From the NCBI GenBank assembly GCA_029215795.1, contig JARDYH010000001.1, positions 198,965,654-199,029,653 of the forward strand: a stretch of 64,000 nt of DNA, written 5' to 3'. A program made the position numbers and the translations under genes. This DNA comes from Anniella stebbinsi. Taxonomy: Eukaryota; Chordata; Lepidosauria; Squamata; Anniellidae. A model generated the notes under the pieces. That model searched no databases, was not told where the DNA came from, and was given only the letters and a program-made list of their open reading frames with translations. How positions within the stretch are numbered: position 1 is the stretch's first letter; each line of letters starts with the position of its first letter. Of the stretch, positions 34,811-45,984 are shown one piece after another.

Positions 34811-36347
34811 TCTTTTCTCACTGCTATCTTACTGCTGTGTTTTAATGTAGTGTTTTTATTGTTGTATTTTAATATTGTGAACCACTAAGAGATTTTATTT
34901 TATATATATATACACACACACACATACATACACACACACACAGAAAGAGAGAGAGATTGCTGTTCAACACTGAACCTAAGCACACATTTTCGATGGTACC
35001 ATGAGCATAATCCATCTGAAAACTGCACTTTTAAGAATAATGGAGTACTTCGAGAATTTGGACAACAGAAATTGGCATAAGAACCTTATTATTCATGATA
35101 TGCTTAAAGACCAAGGACTGAAACCCCTTTTAACTTCAAATCTAGACTTTATGGATTTGCCAGGAAACCTAGAGATATTTTAATGAGGGCTGAAGATGAA
35201 GGGTTTAAGAAACTGACTCAGAATCCACTTTGGCAAAAGTCTGGATTGGTGGGAAAAACGCATTCATTCATCACCCATTCATTTATTACATGTTTACACT
35301 GCCCAATAACTAAAACTTTCTGTGTGTTCAAAGCATGATACAGCAGAATATAAAACATTTAACACCAGTAGTGTAAAGTCTATTTTGCCATGGGTGCTAG
35401 TAGGCTGAGAGTGAAACACACTGTTCGTTGACCCCTGCTATGTCAGTCCTCCAGAAGCTGTAGGGAGGTTATTTTCTTTCAACACAAATGAGGACTCTTG
35501 GCCCTTGCTTCCTCACATCTGTCAATGGTGAACGACATTGGCTCCTTTCCCTCAGGCCTCAAACCAACCTCCTTCCCTCTTCCCCCACATTTTAAAACCC
35601 GCCCTTTTCTAGGGCTCCTTCTTTTCCGCCACCACCTCAGAGCGTTTGCCGCGGCCTCCACCACCAACCCTGCCACCAATATGGCCGCTTGGAGAATGAG
35701 CTTGACATTCCCACTTTTGTGTTTTTCTTCCTGCACGGTGCAGAACTACCTGGGAGTTGTAGCTCCCCGACTGCTTCAAGCTCCTGGCCAGGGCACGGAA
35801 ACGTACTGTTTGGCTATTAAAGCTTGAGGTTTGAACTTTTTCGAACTTTCAAAGTTTTCTGCACATTTTGCCTAAAACAAAAATGAGCCAAATCAGTCTG
35901 GTAATCTCAAGTAATAAACCTTACACTACCGTATTCTTATATAAGATTCAAAAATATAAGCAGCTGTTCAGAGGCATCTGGGAGAGTCTTGTCAGGAGAG
36001 AGTCCCTCGGGAGTTTTGCCTGAGGAAGAGTTGTCAGGGGATGCTTTCATGAGAGGCTGGGAGTATGAGGTAGATATTGGCCAGGAATAAGGGCAGCTGC
36101 AAGGGCAGGAATCCAAGCTGAGAACATGCGAGGCAGAAGCTGAAGAAGGTCTACAAGTGAGGAGAAGAAGACTGCTAGGGCAGCCTTCAGAGGAAAGAGC
36201 TGAGTGTCAAGCTGGTGGCGGTGGCCTGAAGACAGAGCAGCTACTGGACCAAACTGAAGATTTCAGGGGATGCCGGGTGAACAACCTTTAACGTTGCAGG
36301 GAAAACCCTGCCTGAGAGAAGCCTGCCTTTCAAGCCCTCATTGATCT
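34811..36347. other. Unassigned stretch with LINE tail, microsatellite and a CpG-richer patch
   Basis: An L2-like tail ('gtgaaccactaagagattt') lies at 34,835-34,890, followed by TA/CA microsatellite (34,895-34,945). At 35,600-35,720 there is a CpG-richer patch with 'caccaatatggccgcttgg', resembling a YY1-type core promoter site, but no exon follows. The stretch 35,940-36,345 is unassigned. Confidence 0.4.
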
Positions 36348-36552
36348 TGTTCAGATGACACGCTAAGCCATGGTTAGGCCACTAACCCTCTTGCAGCAAA
36401 TGGTTAGTGAGCGCATTTAAACCGTGGTTATGTAGCAACCATGGTTAGGAATGGTTCACATGACACATTAAATCATGGTTCACACAACATGCTAAGTCAT
36501 CATGTTTTGCTCAAAATGCTTAACCACTGTGGCTTAGTGTGTCATCTGAACA
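36348..36552. mobile_element. Foldback element, CACGCTAAGCC family, intact
   Basis: TGTTCAGATGACACGCTAAGCC and GGCTTAGTGTGTCATCTGAACA are near-perfect inverted termini; 205 bp. The interior repeats the motif (aaccatggttagg, atgctaagtcat). TSD not resolved. Confidence 0.82.
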
Positions 36553-36647
36553 GGTCAAAGTGAGTTAACTGGGGTGGAGCTTGGTAGGGGAAATGGTTTA
36601 AGTTTGGTAAGGAAACTAGGGCTTCTAACAACTGATGGGTGGTAAAA

Positions 36648-36967
36648 TAGGGTGACCAGATAAAACCCAGGTCAGGGCTCCTGTAACTTTAACAGTTGTA
36701 GAGAAAAGGGAATTTCAGCCAGTGTTATTTGTATGCAGTTAGTTCCTGGTGATATTCCCTCTTCATCACAACAGTTAAAGTTGCAGGCACTCTACTAGAG
36801 TGACCATATACAAAAGAAGGCAGGGCCCCTGCAACTTTAACTGTTGTGATGAAGAGGGAATTTCACCAGGAACTAATTGCATACAAATGACACTGGCTGA
36901 AATTCCCTTTTCTCTACAACTGTTAAAGTTACAGAAGCCCTGACCTGGATTTTATCTGGTCACCCTA
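36648..36967 (+). mobile_element. Dimeric hAT-like MITE, copy I
   Basis: TAGGGTGACCAGAT ... ATCTGGTCACCCTA; flanks share only 'taaaa'. Same subfamily as copies B, C and D. Confidence 0.85.
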
Positions 36968-37235
36968 TAAAAGTAACTGTATAGAAACCCTGTTTTAAAG
37001 TGGTAACAGCAAAGTTAAATAACAATCTTTCTTGTTTTATTTTATTAAAATGCTATATACTTTTGTTTACTCTCTTGATACCTCTGATTGGTTTGTCTCA
37101 TGTCTAATGACATTCTGCTTTAGGGGGAAAATACTGTTTTAAATAAAGGGATGTAGTTTAATGGTGGCAGCTGAAGTGGTGAGGGGTGATCATTTGCGTT
37201 TGGTGTAAGTGATGGGATTGCCCTAGAATAAAGGC

Positions 37236-37350
37236 TCCCAACCTAGGCGGACTCTCCACATTCAGCTCCCATCAGCTTTAGCAGACATGGCCAGTAGTCA
37301 AGAATGCTGGAACTTCTGGTCCAAAACATTGGCTGCAAGAAGGCTGCTTT
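37236..37350. repeat. Palindromic repeat relic
   Basis: 'ggctcccaacctagg', 'cagctcccatcagc' and 'ttctggtccaaaacattgg' match the family, diverged. Confidence 0.5.
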
Positions 37351-37699
37351 AGCACAGAGTAGGACTGAGTTTACACATTAAAAAACTTCAACAGGTTTGT
37401 CCCTTGCTTTTCTTGTAACTGGTGTCAAAAAGCCAGGTTAGTCTTATTTCTGATTGGTTGGCTGGAAATCTTGTTGATTATCATTGCTGATCAGTTATCA
37501 AATGCCAAAGACGTCCTGCAGAACCAACAGATATACACATACACACTGCCCTGTTGTTCACCCCAGGGCCACCCAACCCACCAGTCTAGATTGGAACAGT
37601 CAGATCTTCAGCATCATCCAGAAATACCTGGAGCTGGTTTGCTGCCATATGCAAAATCCATGGCAGTGAGTTTTGCTGTGGGATCTAAATCTAGAGCAG

Positions 37700-37850
37700 C
37701 TGCCCCCCAACCCCAACCTGTTCCATCCAGATGTCGTTGGACTTCAACTCCCATCAGCCTCAGCAAGCATGGTCAGTGGTCAAGAATGCTGGGTGTTGTA
37801 GTCCAAAACATCTGGAAAGCACCAGGCTGAGGAAGGCTGCTCTAGAATGT
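37700..37850. repeat. Palindromic 'ccagatgtgttgg' repeat
   Basis: Arms 'catccagatgtcgttggac' and 'gtagtccaaaacatctggaa', with 'caactcccatcagcctcagc' inside. Confidence 0.7.
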
Positions 37851-38278
37851 GTGATATTGCAACATTATGAAGAAAGACATGGACATGGCAATATCAGGCT
37901 TTAAAAGCCACTGAACTTTTGACCTCCGCAGTGACATAACACTGGCAGGACCTCATGAATAGGTCTCAGGCCACTAATGAAGTTTACAAGGGGTGACATG
38001 GAAAGTCAGGAAGCTATATTGATTTTATGACAGGCATTCACATTTCTTTGGCTCTCCTCATATGGTTTAATAGGGCTGCCAATACATAGAGCTTAGTCAG
38101 CTCAATTAATAATCCATGCATTCGTTATTGTCAAATGGCTTCAAGCACAACATTACTTAAAAAAAATAAATCTTCCCTTCATTAACCCTTGGTTAGTTGA
38201 CAATTTAACTATTGGGCATAATTGTGGTAATTTTGTTTTGCCCCATTTGCTAGTTGGGGCGTTTCAGATATATCAAGA

Positions 38279-38282
<4 letters not shown>

Positions 38283-38318
<36 letters not shown>
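38283..38318. repeat. (TG)n microsatellite
   Basis: About 17 TG units next to the SINE at 38322. Confidence 0.93.
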
Positions 38319-38321
<3 letters not shown>

Positions 38322-38322
<1 letters not shown>

Positions 38323-38537
38323 GATTTATCTATTTAGTATTACATTTATATTCCACCTTCTTTCCTCTTGCAAGGAACCCAGGGTGACTTACATGGTTCC
38401 TCCTCTTCATTTTATCCTCACAACTGTAAGGTAAGTTGGGCTGAGAGGCAGTGACTGGACCAAAGTCACCCAGTGAGCTTCCGAATGGGGACTAGAACCC
38501 AGTCCAATACTCCAACCACTACACCACATTGACCCTC
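38322..38537 (-). mobile_element. tRNA-derived SINE, same family as 49735-49982
   Basis: Shares the 'caaagtcacccagtgagc' and 'ttttatcctcacaact' segments and the tRNA-like end at the high-coordinate side, more diverged. It abuts a (TG)n repeat. Confidence 0.8.
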
Positions 38538-38571
38538 TCTAAATAGATAGAAGCACAAAGGTCAATACATA

Positions 38572-39071
38572 GGCTGGTTTCGGACGACACAATAATCAAC
38601 GGAGGGGGGAAGAGGCAACCGTCAGTTGTGTTGCTTATTGTGTCGTGTGGAGGGTTACACACCACGCACACACAACTGATGGTACGCTAATCAGCTCAAT
38701 TAAACAACAGAGAGAAACAATGGGCTTGCACGTTGTTTAGCCCGAAGCCCGTTATTTAAAGTGTTGTCCGAAACCAACCCCCTTCTCTCCGTGGACTATT
38801 CCGTTTGGCCATAGAGTTCTGCTGGCCGGAGCAGCTGAAACCCCCTGGCTGTTCTGATACAGCCGGCAGAACTTGCGGTGCAGGCTGGGATATGGCTGGT
38901 GGACTGAGGGAGGTGGGAGGGAGGAGACGCTGCAGCCAAGATGGATGCTGGAACTTTCAGCCGCTCAAAGGACAGCAGAGCAATGTGTCCTGTGGGGAGC
39001 ACCGCCTACCTAACGCACAGTCAGTACGCTATTTCCCCCTCCGTTGCCTAATATGTCATGCGAAAGCAGCC
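38572..39071. mobile_element. GGCTG..TTCGG foldback element (3-bp TSD ata)
   Basis: Left GGCTGGTTTCGGACGACAC, right GACATATTAGG-type end on the complementary strand (gtcatgcgaaagcagcc). Flanks ata at 38569-38571 and 39072-39074. An internal terminus-like motif at 38761-38779 suggests a composite. Confidence 0.75.
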
Positions 39072-39316
39072 ATAGTTTCCCTTGCTGGCTTGGGAGCTCA
39101 TTGGGCCTTACTTTCCTTTAGGCAGATTGAGGCACGGCCATCTTCGTTGGGTTGTTAGCCATAATTCATTATAAGTTACTACAATATTTCAGGTGCAATG
39201 TCCTGTCTCCACTGCTGATCCTGTGCTGAAAAAGACCCCTGTAGGGTGGTGCATTGGTAAACCATCTTCACCCCGTCAACATCCAGCCAAGGCTATGATG
39301 TCTAATGCCACTATAA

Positions 39317-40041
39317 TAGGCTGACCAGGTGGCTCGGGATTTCCCGGTCCTAACCGGGAATCCAGAGGCCAACCGGGCCAACCGGGGTGGCGGGGGGTCA
39401 CGCGGCGGTGGCAGCGAGACCCGGAGGCGGTGGAGGAACCCGGGAAGCAGACGCCCCTGCAGGTAAGCACAAAGGGGGGCTCTTACCTGCTGGGGCGGCC
39501 GCTTCCCGGGCTCCTCCGCCGCCTTTGCCGCCGCTGCCGGGGTCGTAAGGCCAGAGGCCGCGCGGAACAGGCAGGAGAGGGCCGGATCCGGAAGTGACGT
39601 AACCGGCCCTCTCCCGCCTCTTCCGCGCAGCCTCTGGCCTCCTTGGGGCTCAATCGCGATGACGATGAGCCCTGAGGAGCCCGGACGCCCACGCCCGCCT
39701 CTTCCGCGCGGGCGTCCGGGCTCCTCGAGGCTCGTCGCCATCGCGACGAGCCCCAGAAAGGCCAGAGGCCGCGCGGAAGAGACGGGAGAGGGCCGGTTAC
39801 GTCACTTCCGGATCCGACCCTCTCCCACCTCTTCCGCGCGGGCGGCTGCGCGGGCGACAGAGGACCCGGCGCAGCCGCGCAGGCAGTGACAGAGGACCCC
39901 GCACGGCCGCGCGGGCGACGGAGGAACCCGGCGGTAGGTCCAGGCTGGGTTTTTTGGGGGGGGGTGGCTTGGTGGGGGGGTTGTTTTGGGTGGGGGGGCG
40001 GGGGGGACCGGGATTTTGACTTTTAAAATCTGGTCAGCCTA
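39317..40041. mobile_element. GC-rich hAT non-autonomous element (TSD cactataa)
   Basis: TAGGCTGACCAGGTGG ... AAATCTGGTCAGCCTA with perfect 8-bp TSDs at 39309-39316 and 40042-40049. The terminus matches the dimeric MITE family, but the body differs. It has multiple inverted GC-rich blocks (e.g. 'gagggccggatccggaagtg' against 'cacttccggatccgaccctc') and a G-rich right end. 725 bp; open frames here are repeat artefacts. Confidence 0.92.
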
Positions 40042-40567
40042 CACTATAAGGCAACATCTGGGCAAACGGCTGCTGGAGGCTCACCAGTGAACCATTGTTA
40101 AGCTGCAAATGCTGCACCACCACAGCAGGTCTTGCACCCAATCTTCTCTCTTTTGACAAGCAACAACTGCCATCTATCCAGCGATAGATTTTGAAGTGCA
40201 GGCGCTCATCATGACAGTCCTCATAGCTACTTCCCCAAGAAGAGCCCACAAATGCAGGCAGATTTGTGATCCATATCTATCCGTGTGTGTGTGTAATTCC
40301 CTTGCAAGTTTTTGTTGCTGGGAAAATCCATCTCCTCCCAACTACTGTAAGGGGTGCAGTTATGTACTGAGGCAAAAGAGAGGTCTGGGTGGGTGGGGGC
40401 AAATGATGTCAGCATTCCTGATAATAAAAAAATCACAGTACTTTGACCCATGAGCCTTGGCTCCTCTACACCACTGTATCTATCATTCAGGCTTTTTTTT
40501 TTTTTTTTAAACCAACAGGCTGTAATACTGAAACAATTTGCAAAATGTCATTTGAAAAGCACACAGT

Positions 40568-41052
40568 GGCTCAGTTTGGACAGCACGTTAATCAATGCAG
40601 TGTGAAAACTCCACTTAACGGTTGAGTTTTTAGGAGGCTCTCCCCACACAACATGTTCTAACTCCATCGTTGTGTGACTGTGGGCTACTGTGGAGTTGAA
40701 TAAAATCCATCGCAACATTTGATTGACAGTTACTCCACCCTCTCTCCTCCCCTAGTCCTCCCAATGGTATCCCAAAAAACAATTCTTGGTGGCTCTCCTA
40801 GAGCAGCACTCGCTCCTTTTGCCACTCTTGCCAGGGAACTCTGTACCCAATGGGGAAAGTCAATGCAATGCAACACAATGGTTGTGCAGGAACTCTCCTC
40901 TGCACAGTATTCTGCATGGAGTATTTTCCAAAATAAAATCCACCGTTGTATGTTTTTTCCCCGTCAGACAACATGTTTCCCAACGGTGGTGTAACAACTC
41001 CACCGTGGAGTTCTAAAACTACGGTTGACTAATGTGTTGTCCGAACTGAACC
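40568..41052. mobile_element. GGCTC..TTTGG foldback element (3-bp TSD agt)
   Basis: GGCTCAGTTTGGACAGCAC and GTGTTGTCCGAACTGAACC termini; flanks agt at 40565-40567 and 41053-41055; 485 bp, non-coding. Inverted internal motifs (ctccaccgttg, caacggtgg). Confidence 0.82.
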
Positions 41053-42687
41053 AGTCGGGGGGGGGGGGGGAGATACATATAGGAATTTCATTCCACTAGA
41101 ATTGTTGATCTCACAGGCCTCCCCTCGCATTCATCTGCTTAGCCCAAGTCTGTCTTGGCTTTCTATGGCATCAGAGCAGCTAAGCCAATGTCATATAGGG
41201 GGATGGGTCACACATGCAAAGAGGCACTATGACATCCAATCAGGCTGGCCAATGGCATCAAGCAAAGTAGAGCAGGCAGAGAGGACAGAGGTCAATGAGG
41301 AGGTGATTGTATGTATGAGAAGACTGGAGGAGGACTAAAACGCAGCCTATCATACAGGGGGGCTCGTAATTGGCAATGCAGTGCAACAGCTTTCAGGGCA
41401 GAAGCCCTCACAAGGCAGCTTACAACAATAAAATACATAAAAACAGTTAAAATATTAAATAATCACAATAAAATAGCAATTAAAAACAAATAAACCCAGC
41501 AAGAACAACAGTACTTACCATGAGAAGGCCATGGTAAAATAAAATGTTTTAAAGGCCTTCTTAAAAGCCTGCAAAGATAGTGCATGGCAGACCTCCAATG
41601 GGAGTTTGTTCCAAAGGTGTGGAGCCACTGCTGAGAAGGCCCTCTCCGGTGTGATCACCCACCTAATTGCTCTCACTGGTGAGCAAATGAGAAAGACCTC
41701 TCTTTCTGATCTTAAAGTGCGGGCAGGCTTTAAGTTTGTATGTCGAGAATTATTAGCATTTATCTCATGTGCTTTTGGCTCTTCTGCTCTACTTTATGGC
41801 TTTTGTCATTCTAATAAGAATACAAAAAAGCATTATCCCACAAGATATTTCCCCCTCTTTCCTTTGAAGAGAGAGGCTGAACCAGGCAGGAAATCTTACT
41901 TGGTTGTCACACAGCTGTTATTGCTTCACGGTGTGTTGCAATGCACTTACTGAGCGAAAGGGAACTATTTTCCCCACCCCCTTACAGCAACTATGTTATG
42001 GAGATGTACTCAGAGCTGTACAACTAGCAGTTTGTCTCCCAGACTTCATTTTGTTATAAGTTTAGCAATCTCATAAAACCATTCTGCAATCATCTAATTC
42101 TACCAGATGTAAGGAAATTTAGTAGAGGTGTACTTTACAGAGAACAGTCCTCTATTTAAAAGGCTGTCCAGTCGATCTAGTTTAAAGATAAAGACCCCTC
42201 TGAAGGGAGAGATGGGCCTTGAAGTTGCCCATCAACAGTCAGTACCCGAACAACAGACAGAGCAGGCACACAGGTCACCTGGTCATAGTCTCTCACTATA
42301 GTGAGACGTATTATATTCCTATTTCATTATTTCTAAATTCGCATTCATACATATGAATCAGAATATGCACATTTTATGCAAAACCATGCCATTTAATTTT
42401 GCTGATGCATGCCCTCTTTTCTGGCAACACAGAAGTACCTAAGGCTCTCTCACTCACACACACGGCCTTAAAATCTTTTACAGTGCAGAATGGATCCAGC
42501 TCTTCTTGCTGATCAAACTATCTGTAGTTTAACCATGACAGAAGTTGTGCTCCATAGAGTACTTCACATAGTGGTTAATTCAGCACATGGATGCACTGGA
42601 TGTAACATATTAAAATGTACTGAAATTGCTAACCTAGCAGGAGAGGTTGTGGGTCAGGCCAACCATGACCACATGTCATTCTGAGAA
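41053..42687. other. Intergenic with an L2-like LINE relic
   Basis: 41,400-41,735 is an old minus-strand L2-like 3' end ('ggccttcttaaaagcc', 'gtgtggagccactgctgagaaggccctctcc'). A G run lies at 41,057. The rest is unassigned. Confidence 0.5.
41400..41735 (-). mobile_element. L2-like LINE 3' end, old
   Basis: Inverted 3' UTR (A-rich) then 'ccaaaggtgtggagccactg' and 'gagaaggccctctccgg', parallel to the element at 13278-13835. Confidence 0.65.
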
Positions 42688-42992
42688 AATGCAGGTTGGT
42701 TACCTGTAACTGTAGTTCTTCGAGTGGTCATCTGCGCAGTCACACATATGGGCTTGCGCCGACGCCGAGCCCGCTTCCGGAAACTTCTTTAGCTAGCTTA
42801 GGTTTTAGGCGGGAACCCCTCCCCCCACCGACCTACCGCACATGCTCTGGGTTCCCGCTTACCTCAGTTCTTCTGAGACCACTAGGCCTCGCGACCAAGG
42901 CAACTAATAAAGAGGAGCATGCCCGGAGGACCTCTTGACACTACAAAAAGCGATGCCAAGAGGGGACGATGGGAGGGTTGTGTGACTGCACA

Positions 42993-43072
42993 GATGACCA
43001 CTCGAAGAACTACAGTTACAGGTAAGCAACCTGCATTTCTTCTTCGTGGTCTCTGTGCATCACACATATGGG
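42993..43072. repeat. DIRS internal complementary region
   Basis: 42993-43038 is the inverse complement of 42688-42733 (right ITR outer end). 43037-43072 is the inverse complement of 44727-44763 (left ITR outer end). The junction is at about 43,038. Confidence 0.85.
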
Positions 43073-43117
43073 CGAATGATAAGCAACTTACCGGAGGTGG
43101 GTAGGCACGCTGATAAA

Positions 43118-43423
43118 TCATTGGCATATTGACGAAAGGACCGCTCTACCGAAGGAGGAGTCTTGTCTTGCTCTGACGGCCAGTCGATAATGCTTGATGA
43201 AAGTGGAAGCATTAGACCAGGTAGCAGCCCTACAGAGGGCAGGAATGGACGGCCCATGCAGGAGGGCCGCGGAAGTGGCCTGTCCTCTGGTAGAGTGAGC
43301 TGTGAGTGAAATGGGAGGCTCTTTCCCCGCCACAAGACGAGGCGAGCGATGTGGTCCAATGTGGTGGAACCGGTGGCGGTGAGGAGTGACTACAAGGCAA
43401 ACGTTGGCCAGTGTAGGGTTCAA
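43118..43423 (-). pseudogene. Tyrosine recombinase C-terminal fragment of DIRS
   Basis: The reading contains AHSTRGQATSAALLHG (HxxR catalytic pair) and CRAATWSNASTFIKHYRL (W and the nucleophilic Tyr in KHY). These are the C-terminal catalytic signatures of DIRS-type recombinases. It follows Gag almost directly, so the intervening polymerase region is deleted at about 43,430-43,440. Confidence 0.82.
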
Positions 43424-43440
43424 ACCGATATCGAGGTTCT

Positions 43441-44405
43441 CTATGCGAAGATCGGTAAGTGCTCAGAAAATTGGTCCCAGTCACCACGGGAACGGGATCG
43501 AGAGCGTGACCACGAACGGTAAGTAGAGGCTCCCATCGACACCTGAGACCGTTCAGAGCGAGGCCATCGAACCGGCGGTGGTGGCTCCAGGTTGATAGGG
43601 AGCGTGTCCAGGAGCTCCACATCGGAGGTCAGGTCTACCGGTAGCGGGGACAGTACCGACGGAAGTGGCGGCAGCGGCGACGGTATCGACGAAGCCGGCG
43701 GTAACGAGGAGCCACGGACCATGGAAGAGACAGAAGGTGAACGGCTCACCGGTAGCGATGTCCTCGGTACCGAGGAGGCGTGGTGGAGGATCCCCGGAGG
43801 TGAAGATGAAGGGGACTGTTCCGAAGCCAGCTGCTGGCGACTTGGTACCGAGGCTGATTTTTTCCCAGTAGATTGAGGGCAAGTCGGTGTCGAAGATGGC
43901 AACGAGGACGGTACCGAGGAGGACTTCTTCGAGGCCGGCACAGAGGACGACATTGAGGATTTTTTTGGTTTCTTAGCCGATTTTCCAAGCGGAGCAGCTT
44001 TCTCACGCGGCTTGTCCTTAGGCTTTTTCAGGACCGTGCCTGGAGGAGAAGGAGTCGTGGCTGGCAAATTCGATGCCTGAGCTGCAACCCCCAACAAGGG
44101 CGAGCCAGGAGTTGCTGGGCTTGAGCGGGCTACGGGCAACTGCCCCCGCTCCCAGAGGTAGACTGAGTCGATTCCATTTGCGCCGTACGCGGTCTATTGA
44201 CAGCCGTGAGCGCCTTGCTCCAGAATAGACTGCGCAAGCAATCAGCTCGATTCCGTCGTGTGTGGTGCGAAAAGCTCATGCAATGAGCACACGCCTCAAC
44301 GATGTGGGATTCCCCGAGACAGTTCAGACACAAAGAATGGCCGTTGGTGAGGGCTAACTTTGCCCTACACCGAGAACAATGTTTAAAGAGAGCGGTCTGC
44401 GCCAT
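43441..44405 (-). pseudogene. DIRS Gag-like ORF, one frameshift
   Basis: Starts MAQTALFKHCSRCRAKLAL with a Cys cluster (C..C, then LCLNCLGESHIVEACAHC), and a basic segment. After a one-base frame change near 44,140, a long Ser/Pro/Lys-rich region ends in RSRSRSR and DWDQFSEHLPIFA. The Cys/His start and 'LCL.CLGESH' are typical of Gag in vertebrate DIRS elements. Total about 320 codons. Confidence 0.8.
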
Positions 44406-44765
44406 AAGATGGGGCAGGCCAAATAGGAAAATAAGGATCCTAACCGCTAAGAATTTTTTAAATTTTTTTTAAAGCTATCTATACAACTATATACCACTAG
44501 AAACACTACCTAAGCTAACTATTAAACAAAAACTACTTGTTCTTCTCTCAAACAGATACGAACGTATCCGAGGAAGTCTCCCGCGAGGCGATCAGCGCAG
44601 CGGTCGAAGAACTGAGGTAAGCAGGAACCTGGAGCATGCGCGGTAGGTCGGTGGGGGGAGGGGTTCCCGCCTAAAACCTAAGCTAGCTAAAGAAGTTTCT
44701 GGAAGCGGGCTCGGCGTCGGCGCGAGCCCGTATGTGTGATGCACAGAGACCACGAAGAAGAACGA

Positions 44766-45079
44766 GGAGATATCGTTGATTAAATAACCTAGCACCTTTC
44801 GTACCACCTTTTCTGCAGTCTTGTTTACCATGATTACACTCTGTACCTGTTTACTTCCTAAGGTCCCTTTTTATTCTCAATACTGTTTTAAAATGTTTTT
44901 GGCCACAGCCATAGACAATTCTTTCACCTCTACTGAGGGGTTTCAGCTTTTGGGTAAGAACTTCCCTTTTTCCACCAGGATAAAAACTTATTTTAAACAG
45001 GATTTTTTAAAAAAACTTGTAACCAAATTTCTTATTGCTCTCACATTGTGAAGTTCTAATACCACATACCCTTCACAAT
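44766..45079. other. Unassigned stretch between DIRS and Gag relic
   Basis: It may be part of the Gmr1-like element, but no zinc knuckle or protease is readable. Confidence 0.35.
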
Positions 45080-45790
45080 TGAGAATCGTTTGGTCTGCAG
45101 TCTGGTACGGTCTTTTACTTTTACCTTTGTTTCCACAGGAATCTGAAAGTAAAATGGATCCAGACCCATTAGTTCAACCATTTTCTCCAAAGTATCCCCC
45201 ATGGATCCTTTAATTCATTCCCACAAGAGATCTTTCAGTTTAACTGCGAACTCCACCACAGACCTAGATACCTCCTGTTTAAAGTCTTTCCTGAAGTATT
45301 CAGGTCCCAACTTGTACCTTCAATAAACCATTAGTTTCTAAAAGGTATCAGTTGGGACCCATTAGTATCATCAGGGCATGCTGTTAAAACACCCCACTAG
45401 TTTCCCCTGATTAAACTAGGAAGCTATTTGATGAAGTCCCGAATTCCCATTCTTGGCTGACTTCTCAAAAGTTGACAAAAACTGCTGCGGATCAGGTCCT
45501 TGTATAAAGGATGTGTAATCATTTGGGGTCACTCTGCTGGGCTGCTGCTGAAGTGGGACACCTCCAAGCTCCAAGTGGGATACTTTTCGAGCTGTAGCCA
45601 CCTTTCCTAAAGATATTACTCCTCACGTTGCTCGGCTTCTTGCTGACCCTGAGCCTCCAGCTGCATATACTTTTCCTCCAGCTGCTTGTTTGCCATGATC
45701 CTAGACCTCCAACCATAAAAGTGCCTTGCTTCTCTCTCTCCATCTGCATCCTCTTTTCCTCCAGCTGGATCTTTTCTGGACTCAGCTATA
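45080..45790 (-). pseudogene. Gmr1-like Gypsy Gag relic (SCAN-domain related)
   Basis: Minus-strand reading from about 45,780 gives Gln/Glu-rich coiled-coil pieces (QLEEKRMQMERE; EEKYMQLEAQGQQEAEQ). It then gives RYKLGPEYFRKDFKQEV, VVEFAVKLKDLLWE, a stop at about 45,207, GSMGDTLEKMVELMGLDPFY and QIPVETK. The second half follows the SCAN fold pattern (FR..., E....L...W, LEELLELMVLEQF). SCAN domains are known to descend from Gmr1-like Gag. Several stops and frame changes mean it is not a host SCAN gene. No LTRs, protease or RT nearby. Confidence 0.75.
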
Positions 45791-45984
45791 TAACACTGGG
45801 CAACACTGAGTTAACATTTGTCACTGTTGCATCATTTCTGTATAATCCCCTTTTGAAGATGGAACAAGCTGGTTTCTCCATGAGAGATGAAATAATAACT
45901 GATACCTTGGGAAGGGGGCTCTAGGAGCTAGGGGGGCTCCTTTTAAGCCTAATAGTTGATCGCTGCTGTGGTTCTGCTGCCTCC

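Larger units (their letters stand above)
36968..38321. other. Intergenic, palindromic relics and (TG)n
   Basis: Two palindromic repeats (listed separately) and a (TG)n at 38,283-38,318; otherwise unassigned. Confidence 0.5.
42688..44765 (-). mobile_element. DIRS-like tyrosine-recombinase retrotransposon, internally deleted
   Basis: Inverted terminal repeats: 44597-44765 (5' end in element orientation) and 42690-42870 share, inverted, 'gaagcgggctcggcgtcgg' and 'taaaacctaagctagctaaa'. Between the ORFs and the right ITR lies an internal complementary region, 42993-43072. Its two halves are complementary to the outer ends of the right and left ITRs, as expected for DIRS. It encodes a Gag-like protein and the C-terminal end of a tyrosine recombinase. 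RT, RNase H and most of the recombinase are missing. Confidence 0.85.

Noticed and set aside
35498..35827. 109-codon frame in CpG-richer patch
   Set aside because: No family resemblance, no splice context.
39268..39741. 157-codon open frame in GC-rich DNA
   Set aside because: It lies almost wholly in the TSD-flanked hAT element and is explained by absence of stops in GC-rich repeats.
42696..43040. Hairpin as an independent MITE
   Set aside because: Its two arms are the right ITR and the internal complementary region of the DIRS element.
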